64,000 bases of DNA from Dichotomicrobium sp964540795. Lineage in GTDB: Bacteria; Pseudomonadota; Alphaproteobacteria; Rhizobiales; Rhodomicrobiaceae. Both the position numbers and the translations under genes were made by a program. This document shows, piece by piece, positions 17,562 to 26,966 of this stretch (position 1 is its first letter; each line of letters opens with the position of its first letter). The stretch spans positions 1 through 64,000 of the forward strand of contig CAZINX010000012.1 of NCBI GenBank assembly GCA_964540795.1, in the 5' to 3' direction. The notes under the pieces were generated by a model. That model saw only the letters and a program-made list of their open reading frames with translations. It ran no database searches and had not been told where the DNA came from.

Positions 17562-18542
17562 TTGACGGTCTGGCTCTGGCCGGCGCTTGCGCTGGTGCTG
17601 CTTCTGGCGGGGTTGGCGCTGTTCACGCTGCTGCATCAGTGGCGGGTCAACCGGCGCTTTCCCCCCATCGGGCATTTTGTCCGCGCGGGCATAGATGATC
17701 TTCATGTCATTCAGGCGGGCGACGGCGCGCCAGTGGTGATGATCCACGGAGCGAGCAGCAATCTACGCGAGTGGACCGCCTCGATCTTCGATGAGGTCGC
17801 GGAACGCCACCGCGCCATTGCGCTCGACCGGCCCGGCTTCGGTTGGAGCACGCGGCGCACGGAAAAAGCGCATGATCCGCGCGTTCAGGCGCGGCTTTGC
17901 CGTGCCGCGTTCGGCGAAATGGGGCTGGAGCGGCCAATTCTCGTGGCGCATTCCTGGGCCGGCGCGCTCGCGCTGGCTTACGCGCTGGAGTTCCCGGAAG
18001 AGACCGGCGGCATCCTGTTCCTCTCCGGCGTGTCGCACCCCTGGCCCGGCGGCGTCGGCTGGGAGCACGAGGCGGCATCAGTGCCGCTGCTGGGGCCGCT
18101 GATGGCCGCGACGCTGGTGGCTCCGGGCTATTTCGCGCGCGCCGATGCAGGCATCCGAAATGTGTTCCGCCCGAACCGCCCGCCCGGCCACTACCGCGAA
18201 GCAGCCGCAACCGCGCTTTATAGCCGCCCCGCTACGTTTCTCGCGAACGCGCGCGATCTCACCCGGCTCAAGCCGATCGTCAGGGATATGGCCCAGGAAT
18301 ATCCGCTCATCGACGCGCCGCTGATCGCGCTGACCGGGGACGCGGATAACGTGATCTACACGCATCTGCACACCCCGCCGCTGGTGGCCAAAGTGCCTGA
18401 TGCCAGGTTGGAGGTGCTCACGGGCGTCGGCCACATGCCGCATCACGTCGCGCGGGGGAAAGTGCTTGCTGCGATCAACGAGCTGGTGCGCCGGCGCGCC
18501 GCGGCGACGCAGACCGCGGGCGGCGAGCCGCTCAGGTCGTGA
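17562..18542 (+). CDS. Alpha/beta hydrolase
   Basis: Membrane-anchored alpha/beta-fold hydrolase of unknown substrate. The 326-aa protein has an N-terminal membrane helix (about residues 1-27), an oxyanion segment (VVMIHGASSN), the nucleophile Ser in VAHSWAGAL, an acid in LTGDADN and the catalytic His in VGHMPHH. The start is read as TTG 17562 because AGGAGG (17551-17556) sits five bases before it; the in-frame GTG at 17556 overlaps that site. The last 11 bp overlap the 3' end of the convergent IclR gene. Family members include esterases, haloperoxidases and C-C hydrolases, and nothing here picks one. Confidence 0.8.
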   Translation: MTVWLWPALALVLLLAGLALFTLLHQWRVNRRFPPIGHFVRAGIDDLHVIQAGDGAPVVMIHGASSNLREWTASIFDEVAERHRAIALDRPGFGWSTRRTEKAHDPRVQARLCRAAFGEMGLERPILVAHSWAGALALAYALEFPEETGGILFLSGVSHPWPGGVGWEHEAASVPLLGPLMAATLVAPGYFARADAGIRNVFRPNRPPGHYREAAATALYSRPATFLANARDLTRLKPIVRDMAQEYPLIDAPLIALTGDADNVIYTHLHTPPLVAKVPDARLEVLTGVGHMPHHVARGKVLAAINELVRRRAAATQTAGGEPLRS

Positions 18543-19434
18543 GCCGGCGGCTGGCGCTTTCGATCATCAGTTCGCTGATGGTGCGCGCGGCGTCTTGCAG
18601 CATTGGAACGAACGCGCGCGCCCGGTCCTCGGGCAGGCGAGCCACGGGGCCGTGAATCGACAGGCCGGCCACCACGCGCCCCAGCGGATCGGGGACAGGC
18701 ACCCCGACGGACAACAAACCGATCAGGTTCTCCTGGTTGCCAATTGCATAACCCCGCTCGCGAACCTCCGCCAGGTGCTCGCGAAAAGCCTCGGGGTCCG
18801 TCCAGCTATGTTCCGTCTGCGGCTTGAGCTCGACGACGGAGAGGTACTGCTCCAGCGTCTTTTCCGGCAGATGCGCGAGCAGCACCTTGCCGATGCCGGT
18901 GCAATAGGCTGGCAGCCTGCTGCCAATCTCCATCTGGCGGCGCAGCGGCCAGCGGCATTCGACGTGGTCGATATAGACGATCTCGTGCCCGTCCAGCACG
19001 CCGAGATTGCAGTTTTCGTCCGTCTCGTCGACCAGTCTCTGCATCACAGCACGGCGCAAATTGGTTGTGTGATTGCCATTCTGCGCGCGCAGGCCGAGCT
19101 GAACCAGCGCCGGCCCGATTTCGAAGCGCTCGCGGGCCACGTCCCGCCGGACCATCCCTATAGCCTCCAACTGGTTCAGCAGCCGGTGCACCGTCTGGCG
19201 ATTCATGTCGAGCTGCGCGCCAATGTCCGGCGCGTTCATAGGGTATCCGGTTTCTGAAAGAACTTTGATAACCGCGAAGGCTTTCTGGAGGGTCGAGTGC
19301 GATTCACGGTTTTCGGGCAAGAAACACCTCGTTTTTGAATTTCCTTCCGGCAACCCAAGCCTTTGCGGACGTCCCGTCACACACCCCGCAAAATCTCGGG
19401 CCGAGTCGACCGCAGTTTCCAAATTTCCGTTCAT
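18532..19434 (-). CDS. IclR-family transcriptional regulator
   Basis: DNA-binding regulator with an N-terminal winged helix (about residues 45-105, STLQKAFAVIKVL...MNRQTVHRLLNQLEAIGMV) and a C-terminal effector domain (LPAYCTGIGKVLLAHLPE, LSVGVPVPDPLGRVVAGLSI). The 300-aa model starts at ATG 19434; an upstream reading to 19500 would add 22 residues without family support. The alcohol dehydrogenase gene lies upstream on the same strand, which suggests but does not prove that it is the target. A short inverted repeat, TTGC-N5-GCAA (19485-19497), lies about 50 bp upstream of the start and could be an autoregulatory site. Confidence 0.88.
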   Translation of the reverse strand: MNGNLETAVDSARDFAGCVTGRPQRLGLPEGNSKTRCFLPENRESHSTLQKAFAVIKVLSETGYPMNAPDIGAQLDMNRQTVHRLLNQLEAIGMVRRDVARERFEIGPALVQLGLRAQNGNHTTNLRRAVMQRLVDETDENCNLGVLDGHEIVYIDHVECRWPLRRQMEIGSRLPAYCTGIGKVLLAHLPEKTLEQYLSVVELKPQTEHSWTDPEAFREHLAEVRERGYAIGNQENLIGLLSVGVPVPDPLGRVVAGLSIHGPVARLPEDRARAFVPMLQDAARTISELMIESASRRLTT

Positions 19435-19634
19435 ATTAGACAATTTGCATCGTTTATCAACCAGCCACGACAAATTCGGATTACTTGCGGCGTGCAACAA
19501 ACGGAGCGGGGTTTGCTGGAATGATTTTCATTCTCCGCCCTGCACGATCTGCACCGCGAGGGCGCTCGATCGGCGGCCCGGACCCCGCCCGGCCGAGCAG
19601 TGTCGCAAAACAGCTTAACAAGGCTATGACGGCA

Positions 19635-20762
19635 TTACGGGATGAGGATCTGGCGGATCGTCTGTCCGTCGGCGAGCCGGTCAAACGCCACGTTCAGTTC
19701 GTCCAGCGACACCCGCTCGCTCACCAGCCGGTCCACTGGCAAAAGGCCCTGGCGATAGAGCCGGATGAAGCGCGGCACGTCGCGGATCGGCGCACAGCTT
19801 CCGATATAACTGCCCTTGAAGGTGCGCTCCTCGGCGACAATGTGGGCGGCCGGCAGCGGCAGCCGGTCCGCCGGGTTCGGCAGGCTGGCCGTGACCGTTG
19901 TGCCGCCGCGCCGCGTCACCTGATAGGCCATCTCCAGCGCGGGCACGACGCCCGCCATCTCGAAGCCGAAATCCACACCGCCGCCGGTCGCCGCGCGCAC
20001 CTTGTCCGCGCATTCCGGGTCGCCGGCGTTGAAGGTGTGGGTCGCGCCGAGCTGCGCGGCGGTCTGGAGCTTCGCTTCCGACAGGTCGATCGCCACGATG
20101 TCGGTGCAGCCGGACAGCTTCGCCGCGATCACCGCCATCAGCCCGACGCCGCCAAGCCCGACAATCGCCGCTGACGCGCCGGGGGGCACCTTCGCCGTGT
20201 TCACCACCGCGCCCGCGCCCGTCAGCACCGCGCAGCCGAACAGGGCGGCTTCGGTGAAGTCGAGATCGTCATCGACCTTGATCGCGGACTCGCGCGCGAC
20301 AACAGCATATTCCGCGAAACAGGACACGCCGATGTGGTGATGCGCCGGCTCGCCATTCTGGAGGCTCAGGCGGCGCGCGCCGGAGAGCAGCGTGCCGGCG
20401 GCATTCGCCCGTGCCGCGGGTTCGCAAAGTGCCGGTCGGCCCTCCGCGCAGGGCACGCAACGCCCGCAGCTCGGCACGAAGATGAGCACGACCCGGTCGC
20501 CCGGCTTAAGGTCGTCCACGCCCGGCCCAGCCTCCACGACCTCGGCGGCGGCTTCATGCCCGATCACCATCGGCACAGGACGCGGCCGGTCGCCGTTAAT
20601 GACGGAGAGATCGGAATGGCACAGCCCGGCCGCCCGGATCTTCACCAGAAGCTCGCCGTCGCCCGGCGGCGCCAGATCGACTTCCTCGATCGCCAGCGGC
20701 CGGCTCTCGGCATAGGGGCGCGGTTTTTCCCGCTCATGCAGAACGGCGGCGCGCATTTTCAT
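19635..20762 (-). CDS. Zinc-dependent alcohol dehydrogenase family protein
   Basis: NAD(P)-dependent medium-chain dehydrogenase. The 375-aa protein has catalytic zinc ligands in GLCHSD, GHEAA and FGCAV, four structural-zinc cysteines in CGRCVPCAEGRPALC, and a Rossmann motif IVGLGGVGLM. The substrate is not evident; the closest groups are primary and aryl alcohol dehydrogenases. Start ATG 20762 has GGAGAG upstream; a longer reading to 20807 would translate through two palindromes that look like operator sites. It is followed by the IclR gene on the same strand and diverges from aapJ. Confidence 0.87.
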   Translation of the reverse strand: MKMRAAVLHEREKPRPYAESRPLAIEEVDLAPPGDGELLVKIRAAGLCHSDLSVINGDRPRPVPMVIGHEAAAEVVEAGPGVDDLKPGDRVVLIFVPSCGRCVPCAEGRPALCEPAARANAAGTLLSGARRLSLQNGEPAHHHIGVSCFAEYAVVARESAIKVDDDLDFTEAALFGCAVLTGAGAVVNTAKVPPGASAAIVGLGGVGLMAVIAAKLSGCTDIVAIDLSEAKLQTAAQLGATHTFNAGDPECADKVRAATGGGVDFGFEMAGVVPALEMAYQVTRRGGTTVTASLPNPADRLPLPAAHIVAEERTFKGSYIGSCAPIRDVPRFIRLYRQGLLPVDRLVSERVSLDELNVAFDRLADGQTIRQILIP

Positions 20763-20790
20763 GCCAGACTCTCCGCGCTTGCGTTGGATT

Positions 20791-20817
20791 TGTGCATCGC
20801 TGCACAACGGTTAACCG
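20791..20817. promoter_or_regulatory. Two adjacent palindromes upstream of the alcohol dehydrogenase
   Basis: TGTGCA-TCGC-TGCACA (20791-20806) and CGGTTAACCG (20808-20817) are both perfect inverted repeats, lying 29-55 bp upstream of the adh start, where an operator overlapping the promoter would be. The nearby IclR protein is the obvious candidate binder. Confidence 0.45.
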
Positions 20818-21009
20818 GCTGACGGACAATCAGGATAGCTGCTCCGGCGAAAAAAATCCGGAACCGCCAGTCGGCCGCCGCCAGCGACCATACGCCCCGG
20901 CAGGGCGGGAAGAAAGGTCACCACGAAATTCCGTTTTCCGCCACTCGACCTAAGAACGAGACGCAAACTGCTTGTTCATCAACGAAAGTTTTTGCTAGCT
21001 TCGCGTTCC

Positions 21010-21024
21010 GGCACAGATTGTGCC
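21010..21024 (+). promoter_or_regulatory. Candidate sigma54 promoter of aapJQMP
   Basis: GGCAC (21010-21014) and TGC (21021-21023) place GG and GC ten bases apart, the spacing of -24/-12 elements. Predicted transcription would begin near 21035, about 40 bp before aapJ. The -24 box matches well and the -12 box has mismatches. The same bases are also a perfect inverted repeat (GGCACA-GAT-TGTGCC), so an operator is the alternative. Confidence 0.4.
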
Positions 21025-21075
21025 TTAGCGATAGTACTACACACTCACTTTAACCACTAACGAAAGGGGTTTGCG

Positions 21076-22092
21076 ATGCGTGCTCTGGGACTCGCGATCA
21101 GCACGTTTGCCGCACTGGCGCTGTCGGTCCTGCCGGCGTCTGCTGACACGCTTGAAGAAGTGACGGAACGCGGACATCTGCAGTGCGGTGTCGACGGCGG
21201 CATCCCCGGCTTCTCGGCGCCGGATGACGAAGGCAACATGGCCGGCATCGACGCGGACGTTTGCTACGCACTGGCCGCGGCCATCTTCGGCGACCGCAGC
21301 TCGGTCAAGTTCACGAACCTCACGGCGAAAGAGCGCTTTACCGCCCTGACGTCCGCCGAGGTCGACGTGCTCTCGCGCAACACCACCGACACCATGACGC
21401 GCGATACCACGCTGGGCGTGAACTTCACCTACTACAACTACATCGACGGCCAGGGCTTCCTCGTGAAGAAGGATCTGGGCGTATCCTCCGTGAACGAGCT
21501 GAGCGGCGCGAAGATTTGCGTGCAGGCCGGCACCACGACCGAGCTGAACCTGGCTGACTACTTCCGCCAGAACGACCTTGAGTTCGAGCCGGTCGTCTAC
21601 GACACCTCCGTCCAGACCCGCGAGGGCTTCGACGGCGGCGCCTGCGACGCTCTGACCTCCGACAAGTCCCAGCTTGCTGCGATCAGCACCGAGCTGGCCG
21701 ATCCAGAAGGCGCGGTCATCCTGCCGGAGACCATCTCGAAAGAGCCGCTCGGCCCGGCCGTGCGCCAGGGCGATGACGAGTGGTATCACATTGTCCGCTG
21801 GACCCTGTACGCCCTGATCAACGCCGAGGAGCTTGGCGTCAATTCCGAGAACGTCGATCAGATGCGCGAGGAAAGCGCCAACCCGAACGTGCGCCGTCTG
21901 CTGGGTGTTGAAGGCACAATGGGCGAGAATATCGGCCTGTCGAACGACTGGGCCTATAACGCCATCAAGCAGGTCGGCAACTACGGCGAGATATACGCGC
22001 GCAATGTCGAGCCGCTCGGCTTGCAGCGCGAGGGCAGCGTGAACGCCCTGTGGACCGAGGGCGGCATCCTCTATGCCCCGCCGATCCGCTAA
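21076..22092 (+). CDS. aapJ: General L-amino acid ABC transporter, substrate-binding protein AapJ
   Basis: Periplasmic binding protein of the broad-specificity Aap amino-acid importer. The 338-aa precursor has a signal peptide cut after about residue 23 (LSVLPASADT), then a family 3 solute-binding domain (GHLQCGVDGGIPGFSAPD, GIDADVCYALAAAIFGD, SRNTTDTMTRDT). AGGGG lies upstream of the ATG. It is the first gene of aapJQMP, with a 105-bp spacer before aapQ that fits the usual higher expression of the binding protein. In rhizobia this system is nitrogen-regulated, which agrees with the possible sigma54 promoter upstream. Confidence 0.93.
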   Translation: MRALGLAISTFAALALSVLPASADTLEEVTERGHLQCGVDGGIPGFSAPDDEGNMAGIDADVCYALAAAIFGDRSSVKFTNLTAKERFTALTSAEVDVLSRNTTDTMTRDTTLGVNFTYYNYIDGQGFLVKKDLGVSSVNELSGAKICVQAGTTTELNLADYFRQNDLEFEPVVYDTSVQTREGFDGGACDALTSDKSQLAAISTELADPEGAVILPETISKEPLGPAVRQGDDEWYHIVRWTLYALINAEELGVNSENVDQMREESANPNVRRLLGVEGTMGENIGLSNDWAYNAIKQVGNYGEIYARNVEPLGLQREGSVNALWTEGGILYAPPIR

Positions 22093-22197
22093 CTGACGAA
22101 ACCGCCGGCGGCGTCCTCCTTCACGGGCGGATGCCGCCGCGCCCGGATTTTCCTTCGCCCGATCGAACAACCCTTCTCCGCACCGTGAGGACGCGAT

Positions 22198-23382
22198 TTG
22201 AGCCGTAACAACCGGATTCCGTTCTATCGCAATCCCGTCTACCGCGGCATGGCGGTTCAGATCACCGTTCTGGCGCTTGTCCTCTGGGCGCTCTACACAG
22301 TATTCACGAACACCGTCGCCAACCTCAACGAGCGCGGCATCCAGACGGGCTTCGGGTTCCTGACCGACACCGCGCCGTTCGCCGTCGGCTTCTCCCCATT
22401 CATCGATTTCGAACTCGGCGAGACCCCTTACTGGGTCGTCTTTCTGATCGGCATCCAGAACACACTGATCGTGAGCGTGCTCGGCATCACCGCGGCGACG
22501 ATTCTCGGATTCCTCATCGGCGTTGCGCGACTGTCTCCGAACTTTCTGGTGTCCCGCCTTGCGTCGGTCTATGTGGAGATTTTCCGAAACACGCCGCTGC
22601 TGCTGCAGATCATGTTCTGGAACTTCGCGGTGTTTCTGCCATTGTTCCCCGGCCCGCGCGAGAGCCTTTCAATCGGCGAGGAAGTCTTCCTCAATAACAG
22701 GGGCCTGTATCTTCCGCGCCCGATGCTGACGGAAAGTTTCAGCGTCTGGGCGATGTTTATTGCAATCGCAATCGGCCTGTTCGCGATCTTCGCCTTTAAC
22801 CGTTGGGCCAAGGTCAAGCAGTACCATACCGGCTACCGCCCGCCGGGGCGCTTGTACGGGCTGCTCACTCTTATCGCGCTGCTGTTCCTCGTTTTCCTCA
22901 CCCTTCCTGCGCCGCTCAGCTTCGACGTGCCGGAGCTTGGCCGCTTCAATCTGAGCGGCGGAATTCAGGTGCCGCTGCCGCTGTTCGCGCTCTGGTTCGC
23001 GCTGACCACCTATACAGCGGCGTTCATTGCAGAGAACGTGCGCGGCGGCATCAATTCGGTGACCAAAGGACAGACCGAGGCTGCATCGTCGCTCGGCCTG
23101 AAGCGCCCGACAATGCTGCGCCTCGTCATTATCCCGCAGGCGATGCGCGTCATCATCCCGCCGACGATCAGCCAGTACCTGAACCTGACCAAGAACTCGT
23201 CGCTGGCCGTCGCCGTCGCCTACGAGGAACTCGTCAGCCTTTGGGCGGGCATCGCGCTCAACCAGACAGGTCAGGCGTTGATCATCATCGCCATGACCAT
23301 TCTGGTCTACGAGACGTTGAGCCTGACAACCTCGGGCATCCTCAACTGGTACAACCGGCGCGTACAAGTGGTGGAGAGATAG
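22198..23382 (+). CDS. aapQ: Amino acid ABC transporter permease AapQ
   Basis: First inner-membrane permease subunit of the Aap system. The 394-aa protein is rich in membrane helices and contains the permease loop that contacts the ATPase (EAASSLGLKRPTMLRLVIIP). The long insert between the first and later helices is typical of AapQ compared with ordinary HisM-type permeases. The start is TTG 22198 with GTGAGG upstream; no ATG covers the conserved N-terminus. aapM begins three bases after the stop, so the two subunits are likely made together. Confidence 0.92.
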   Translation: MSRNNRIPFYRNPVYRGMAVQITVLALVLWALYTVFTNTVANLNERGIQTGFGFLTDTAPFAVGFSPFIDFELGETPYWVVFLIGIQNTLIVSVLGITAATILGFLIGVARLSPNFLVSRLASVYVEIFRNTPLLLQIMFWNFAVFLPLFPGPRESLSIGEEVFLNNRGLYLPRPMLTESFSVWAMFIAIAIGLFAIFAFNRWAKVKQYHTGYRPPGRLYGLLTLIALLFLVFLTLPAPLSFDVPELGRFNLSGGIQVPLPLFALWFALTTYTAAFIAENVRGGINSVTKGQTEAASSLGLKRPTMLRLVIIPQAMRVIIPPTISQYLNLTKNSSLAVAVAYEELVSLWAGIALNQTGQALIIIAMTILVYETLSLTTSGILNWYNRRVQVVER

Positions 23383-23385
23383 GCC

Positions 23386-24507
23386 ATGGCGCAGACAGGC
23401 GTTTTCGAGCGAAAGGAAAGCCGCCCCCCGCCCGTGCGCCAGACCGGCGCGTGGGAATGGATGCGCGAGCACCTGTTCGGCACGGTCACGAACACGTTCC
23501 TCACGCTGCTCGGGCTGTACCTGCTCTACCTTATCATCCCGCCCATCGTGCAGTGGGCGATCCTCGACGCGAACATCTCTGGCCGGGACCGTTCAGTTTG
23601 CGAGGCAAATCCCGACGGCGCGTGCTGGACCTTCATCAAGGTCCGCTTCAATCAGTTGATGTTCGGGCTTTATTTCGCCTCCAACCCGGAGCAGATCTGG
23701 CGGCCCACGCTGGCGTTCGCCGTGTTCGCCGGGCTGATCGCCTGGCTGACGATCCCGCGCACGCCCTTCAAGCCGCAAGTGGCCCTGTTCACCCTGGTGG
23801 CTTTCCCGGTCTTGACCTACGCGGTCGTGCAGGGCGAATGGCTGGGCCTGCCAGCGGCCAATCTGGAAGAGTGGGGCGGGTTCCTGCTGACCCTGACGCT
23901 GGCGAGCGTCGGCATCGTGCTGGCGCTGCCGATTGGCATTCTGCTGGCGCTGGGGCGGCGGTCCCAACTGCCGATCATCCGCGCGCTGTCCGTCATCTAT
24001 ATCGAATTCTGGCGCGGCACGCCGCTCATCACCATCCTGTTCATGGCCTCGGTGATGCTGCCGCTGTTCTTCCCCTCGGACATCGACTTCAACAAGATCG
24101 TGCGCGCCATGTTCGGCATCACGCTGTTCCAGTCCGCCTATACCGCCGAGGCCGTCCGCGGCGGTCTGCAGGCGATTCCGCGCGGGCAATATGAAGCGGC
24201 GGATGCGCTTGGGCTGGGCTACTGGAAAAAGACGATCTTCATCATTCTGCCCCAGGCATTGCGGATTTCGATCCCCAGCATCGTCAACACTTTCATCGCC
24301 CTGTTCAAGGATACCTCGCTGGTATCGATCATCGGCCTGCTCGATCTGCTGAACATGGCGCAGACGGCGAGCCGCTCTATCGAGTGGAAGGGCTACGATT
24401 TCGAGGCCTACACCTTCGCCGCGGCCATTTTCTTCATCTGCACCTATGGCATGTCGCGCTATAGTCAGTATATCGAGCGCAAGCTGGACAGGGAAACGCA
24501 ACGGTAG
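23386..24507 (+). CDS. aapM: Amino acid ABC transporter permease AapM
   Basis: Second permease subunit, 373 aa, pairing with AapQ. A large N-terminal part with several helices is followed by a HisM-like permease domain (EFWRGTPLITILFMASVMLP, ADALGLGYWKKTIFIILPQA). The ATG lies three bases after aapQ with no separate promoter, and aapP follows 12 bp after the stop. The loop residues between SVC and GACW carry a Cys pair in a predicted periplasmic segment, which is common in AapM. Confidence 0.92.
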   Translation: MAQTGVFERKESRPPPVRQTGAWEWMREHLFGTVTNTFLTLLGLYLLYLIIPPIVQWAILDANISGRDRSVCEANPDGACWTFIKVRFNQLMFGLYFASNPEQIWRPTLAFAVFAGLIAWLTIPRTPFKPQVALFTLVAFPVLTYAVVQGEWLGLPAANLEEWGGFLLTLTLASVGIVLALPIGILLALGRRSQLPIIRALSVIYIEFWRGTPLITILFMASVMLPLFFPSDIDFNKIVRAMFGITLFQSAYTAEAVRGGLQAIPRGQYEAADALGLGYWKKTIFIILPQALRISIPSIVNTFIALFKDTSLVSIIGLLDLLNMAQTASRSIEWKGYDFEAYTFAAAIFFICTYGMSRYSQYIERKLDRETQR

Positions 24508-24519
24508 GGAGCCGATCGC

Positions 24520-25314
<795 letters not shown>

Positions 25315-25350
25315 AGCGCGCGCGGCAGCAGCCCCCAAAGGTAGGGCCGG

Positions 25351-25626
25351 ATGGAAAGATGGACCGGCAGCAACGTCGCCGGCGTGGCCCTGAGGCTGGC
25401 GGTCATCTCGATCGTCGTCGGCATCGTGCTGAACACGTTCAACCTCGATCCGCTCGATCTTGTCGAGAAGGTGCGCGCGCTGATCCGCTACATCTCCGAG
25501 ACCGGCCTGGACGCGCTGGAATGGCTCGGCACGCAGCTGCTGATCGGCGCGGTGGTGGTCGTGCCGATATGGGCGGTGGTGCAGGTCATCCGGCTGATCT
25601 TCCGGCGCAGCAGCGGCGGGCAATAG
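25351..25626 (+). CDS. Small membrane protein of unknown function
   Basis: 91-aa protein with two predicted membrane segments (about residues 8-29 and 60-83) joined by an amphipathic stretch. A tail of three arginines suggests the C-terminus is cytoplasmic. It resembles small Hyphomicrobiales proteins that I recall as DUF6460, but this is memory, not a search. It starts 36 bp after aapP on the same strand with AAAGGTAGG upstream, so co-transcription with the transporter is likely; a role in transport is not shown. Confidence 0.6.
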   Translation: MERWTGSNVAGVALRLAVISIVVGIVLNTFNLDPLDLVEKVRALIRYISETGLDALEWLGTQLLIGAVVVVPIWAVVQVIRLIFRRSSGGQ

Positions 25627-25737
25627 GCGAGCGCGCGCTGGGCGATCACCCCCTTGCGTCGCGGCCCGCGCGTGACTAATGTTGGGCCGGCGCAGCGCAG
25701 GACCGGGCGGCGAACGCCGCGCGTTGCATCGACCTTC

Positions 25738-25811
25738 TGGGGAATAGTTTAACGGTAGAACAGCGGACTCTGACTCCGTCGGTCCTGGTTCGAATCCAGG
25801 TTCCCCAGCCA
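25738..25811 (+). tRNA. tRNA-Gln (anticodon CTG)
   Basis: 74-nt gene with acceptor stem TGGGGAA/TTCCCCA, discriminator G and encoded CCA. The anticodon stem GCGGA/TCCGT holds loop CTCTGAC (anticodon CTG, reading CAG), and the T-arm is GGTTCGAATCC. All cloverleaf stems pair. Confidence 0.95.
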
Positions 25812-25814
25812 GCA

Positions 25815-25831
25815 GGCGCCAAGCGCCCTTT
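25815..25831 (+). terminator. Possible terminator after tRNA-Gln
   Basis: GGCGC (25815-25819), loop CAA, GCGCC (25823-25827), then CTTT. The stem is short and the T-run is weak, so this is tentative. Confidence 0.35.
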
Positions 25832-25844
25832 GACGCACTTTCCC

Positions 25845-26966
25845 TCAGACCGCGAACCTCAGAATGGCCGCCAAAGGGCTGTCGCCGGGCAGGTCCACCT
25901 TGCGCACGCCAACCACGCTCGCGCCCGTGGCCAGCGCCTGAGCGGCAATCTCATCGACGATGTCATAGGTGTCCGCGCTCGGCGCATCCGCGAAGCTTAC
26001 CGCGCCGCTCGACGCATCGATGGTTCCGGGCACCTCCGCGTCGATGTCCACGAGCAGGACGTCGATCGCGCCTTGCGACACGGCGCGCGCGGCCTCGGAG
26101 ATATCGGTCGTCGCGCGCGACGCGCCGGCTCTTTGATGGAACAACGCCATGAATTCGCCGACCTGCTCCTGGTTCAGGCGATCAAGGATGGCGCGCGCGG
26201 CATCAGCCAATTCGGCGTCGCTGGTGCGGTCCGTCGTCGCGGAAATATGCTCGGCGGCCAGATGCGGATAGCTGTTCACCGAACCGTAGATTGACGCCAT
26301 GCGGTCCTGCGCCGCGAGGATCAGCGGCGTGTCGCGGCCGGCCAGGATCGGGCGCAAGGCGGAATCGATTTTTCTGGCGTACTGGCGAAGACGGACGTTC
26401 TGCCCCTCGCTTCCGTGGATGCGGCCGCTGTGGCCGCGATCGTTCAGCGTCGCTTTGCCCAGCGCGCTGGCAGCGTCATGCGGCAGCCCGGGCGCCTTGA
26501 CCTCGGATGGCGGAAGATCGGGATGCACCTCGACCAGGCGCACCGCGTTTTCCGATATGGCCAGGACCAGCGCAGCGTTGGAGAACGACACAGCCCTCAA
26601 TAGCGGCGTCAGGTGAAACCGATCCGAAACCTGCACCATCGACGAGAGGCGATTTGCCAACCGGAATGTTTGCAGCCGCTCAGGCGTCGCCAGAACCGCT
26701 AGGCTGTTTGCGAGCAACCTCCAGAAGTCGTCTTCCTGCAACAGGTCATCGACAAGCTCGTCCAGATCGGCCAGCCGCCGTTTATCGAGGCCGGCCTCCT
26801 CGAGCTGTTGCCGCCCGCTTTTATACAATTGCGAGAGTTCAGTCCGGCTGGCATCAGATTCTTGCGAGTGCGGACTCGTTGCCAGATATATCGAAATGCA
26901 AGCGTCTGCGCGCCTGCGCGAGAGTTGAAGGATCTCGTTTCGCGTAGGCAGATCGACGTACAGCAT
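25845..26966 (-). CDS. baeRF family protein (release-factor/Pelota-like fold), likely family 11
   Basis: 373-aa cytoplasmic protein resembling the bacterial archaeo-eukaryotic release factor group, best fit to baeRF family 11. Visible marks are the N-terminal YVDLPTRNEILQLSRRRADACISIYLATSP, the central segment NAALVLAISENAVRLVEV, an RLRQYARKIDSALRPIL helix and a C-terminal domain ending near LATGASVVGVRKVDLPG. These proteins share a fold with eRF1 and Pelota, and a ribosome-linked role has been proposed from that. No function is established. It is convergent with tRNA-Gln and has a long upstream spacer, so it is probably transcribed alone. Confidence 0.72.
   Translation of the reverse strand: MLYVDLPTRNEILQLSRRRADACISIYLATSPHSQESDASRTELSQLYKSGRQQLEEAGLDKRRLADLDELVDDLLQEDDFWRLLANSLAVLATPERLQTFRLANRLSSMVQVSDRFHLTPLLRAVSFSNAALVLAISENAVRLVEVHPDLPPSEVKAPGLPHDAASALGKATLNDRGHSGRIHGSEGQNVRLRQYARKIDSALRPILAGRDTPLILAAQDRMASIYGSVNSYPHLAAEHISATTDRTSDAELADAARAILDRLNQEQVGEFMALFHQRAGASRATTDISEAARAVSQGAIDVLLVDIDAEVPGTIDASSGAVSFADAPSADTYDIVDEIAAQALATGASVVGVRKVDLPGDSPLAAILRFAV

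Larger units (their letters stand above)
20763..21075. other. Divergent adh-aapJ regulatory region
   Basis: No gene is seen in these 313 bp. They hold two palindromes next to adh and a GG-N10-GC motif next to aapJ, described separately. The middle (20825-20990) has A-rich tracts but no motif I can name. Confidence 0.6.
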
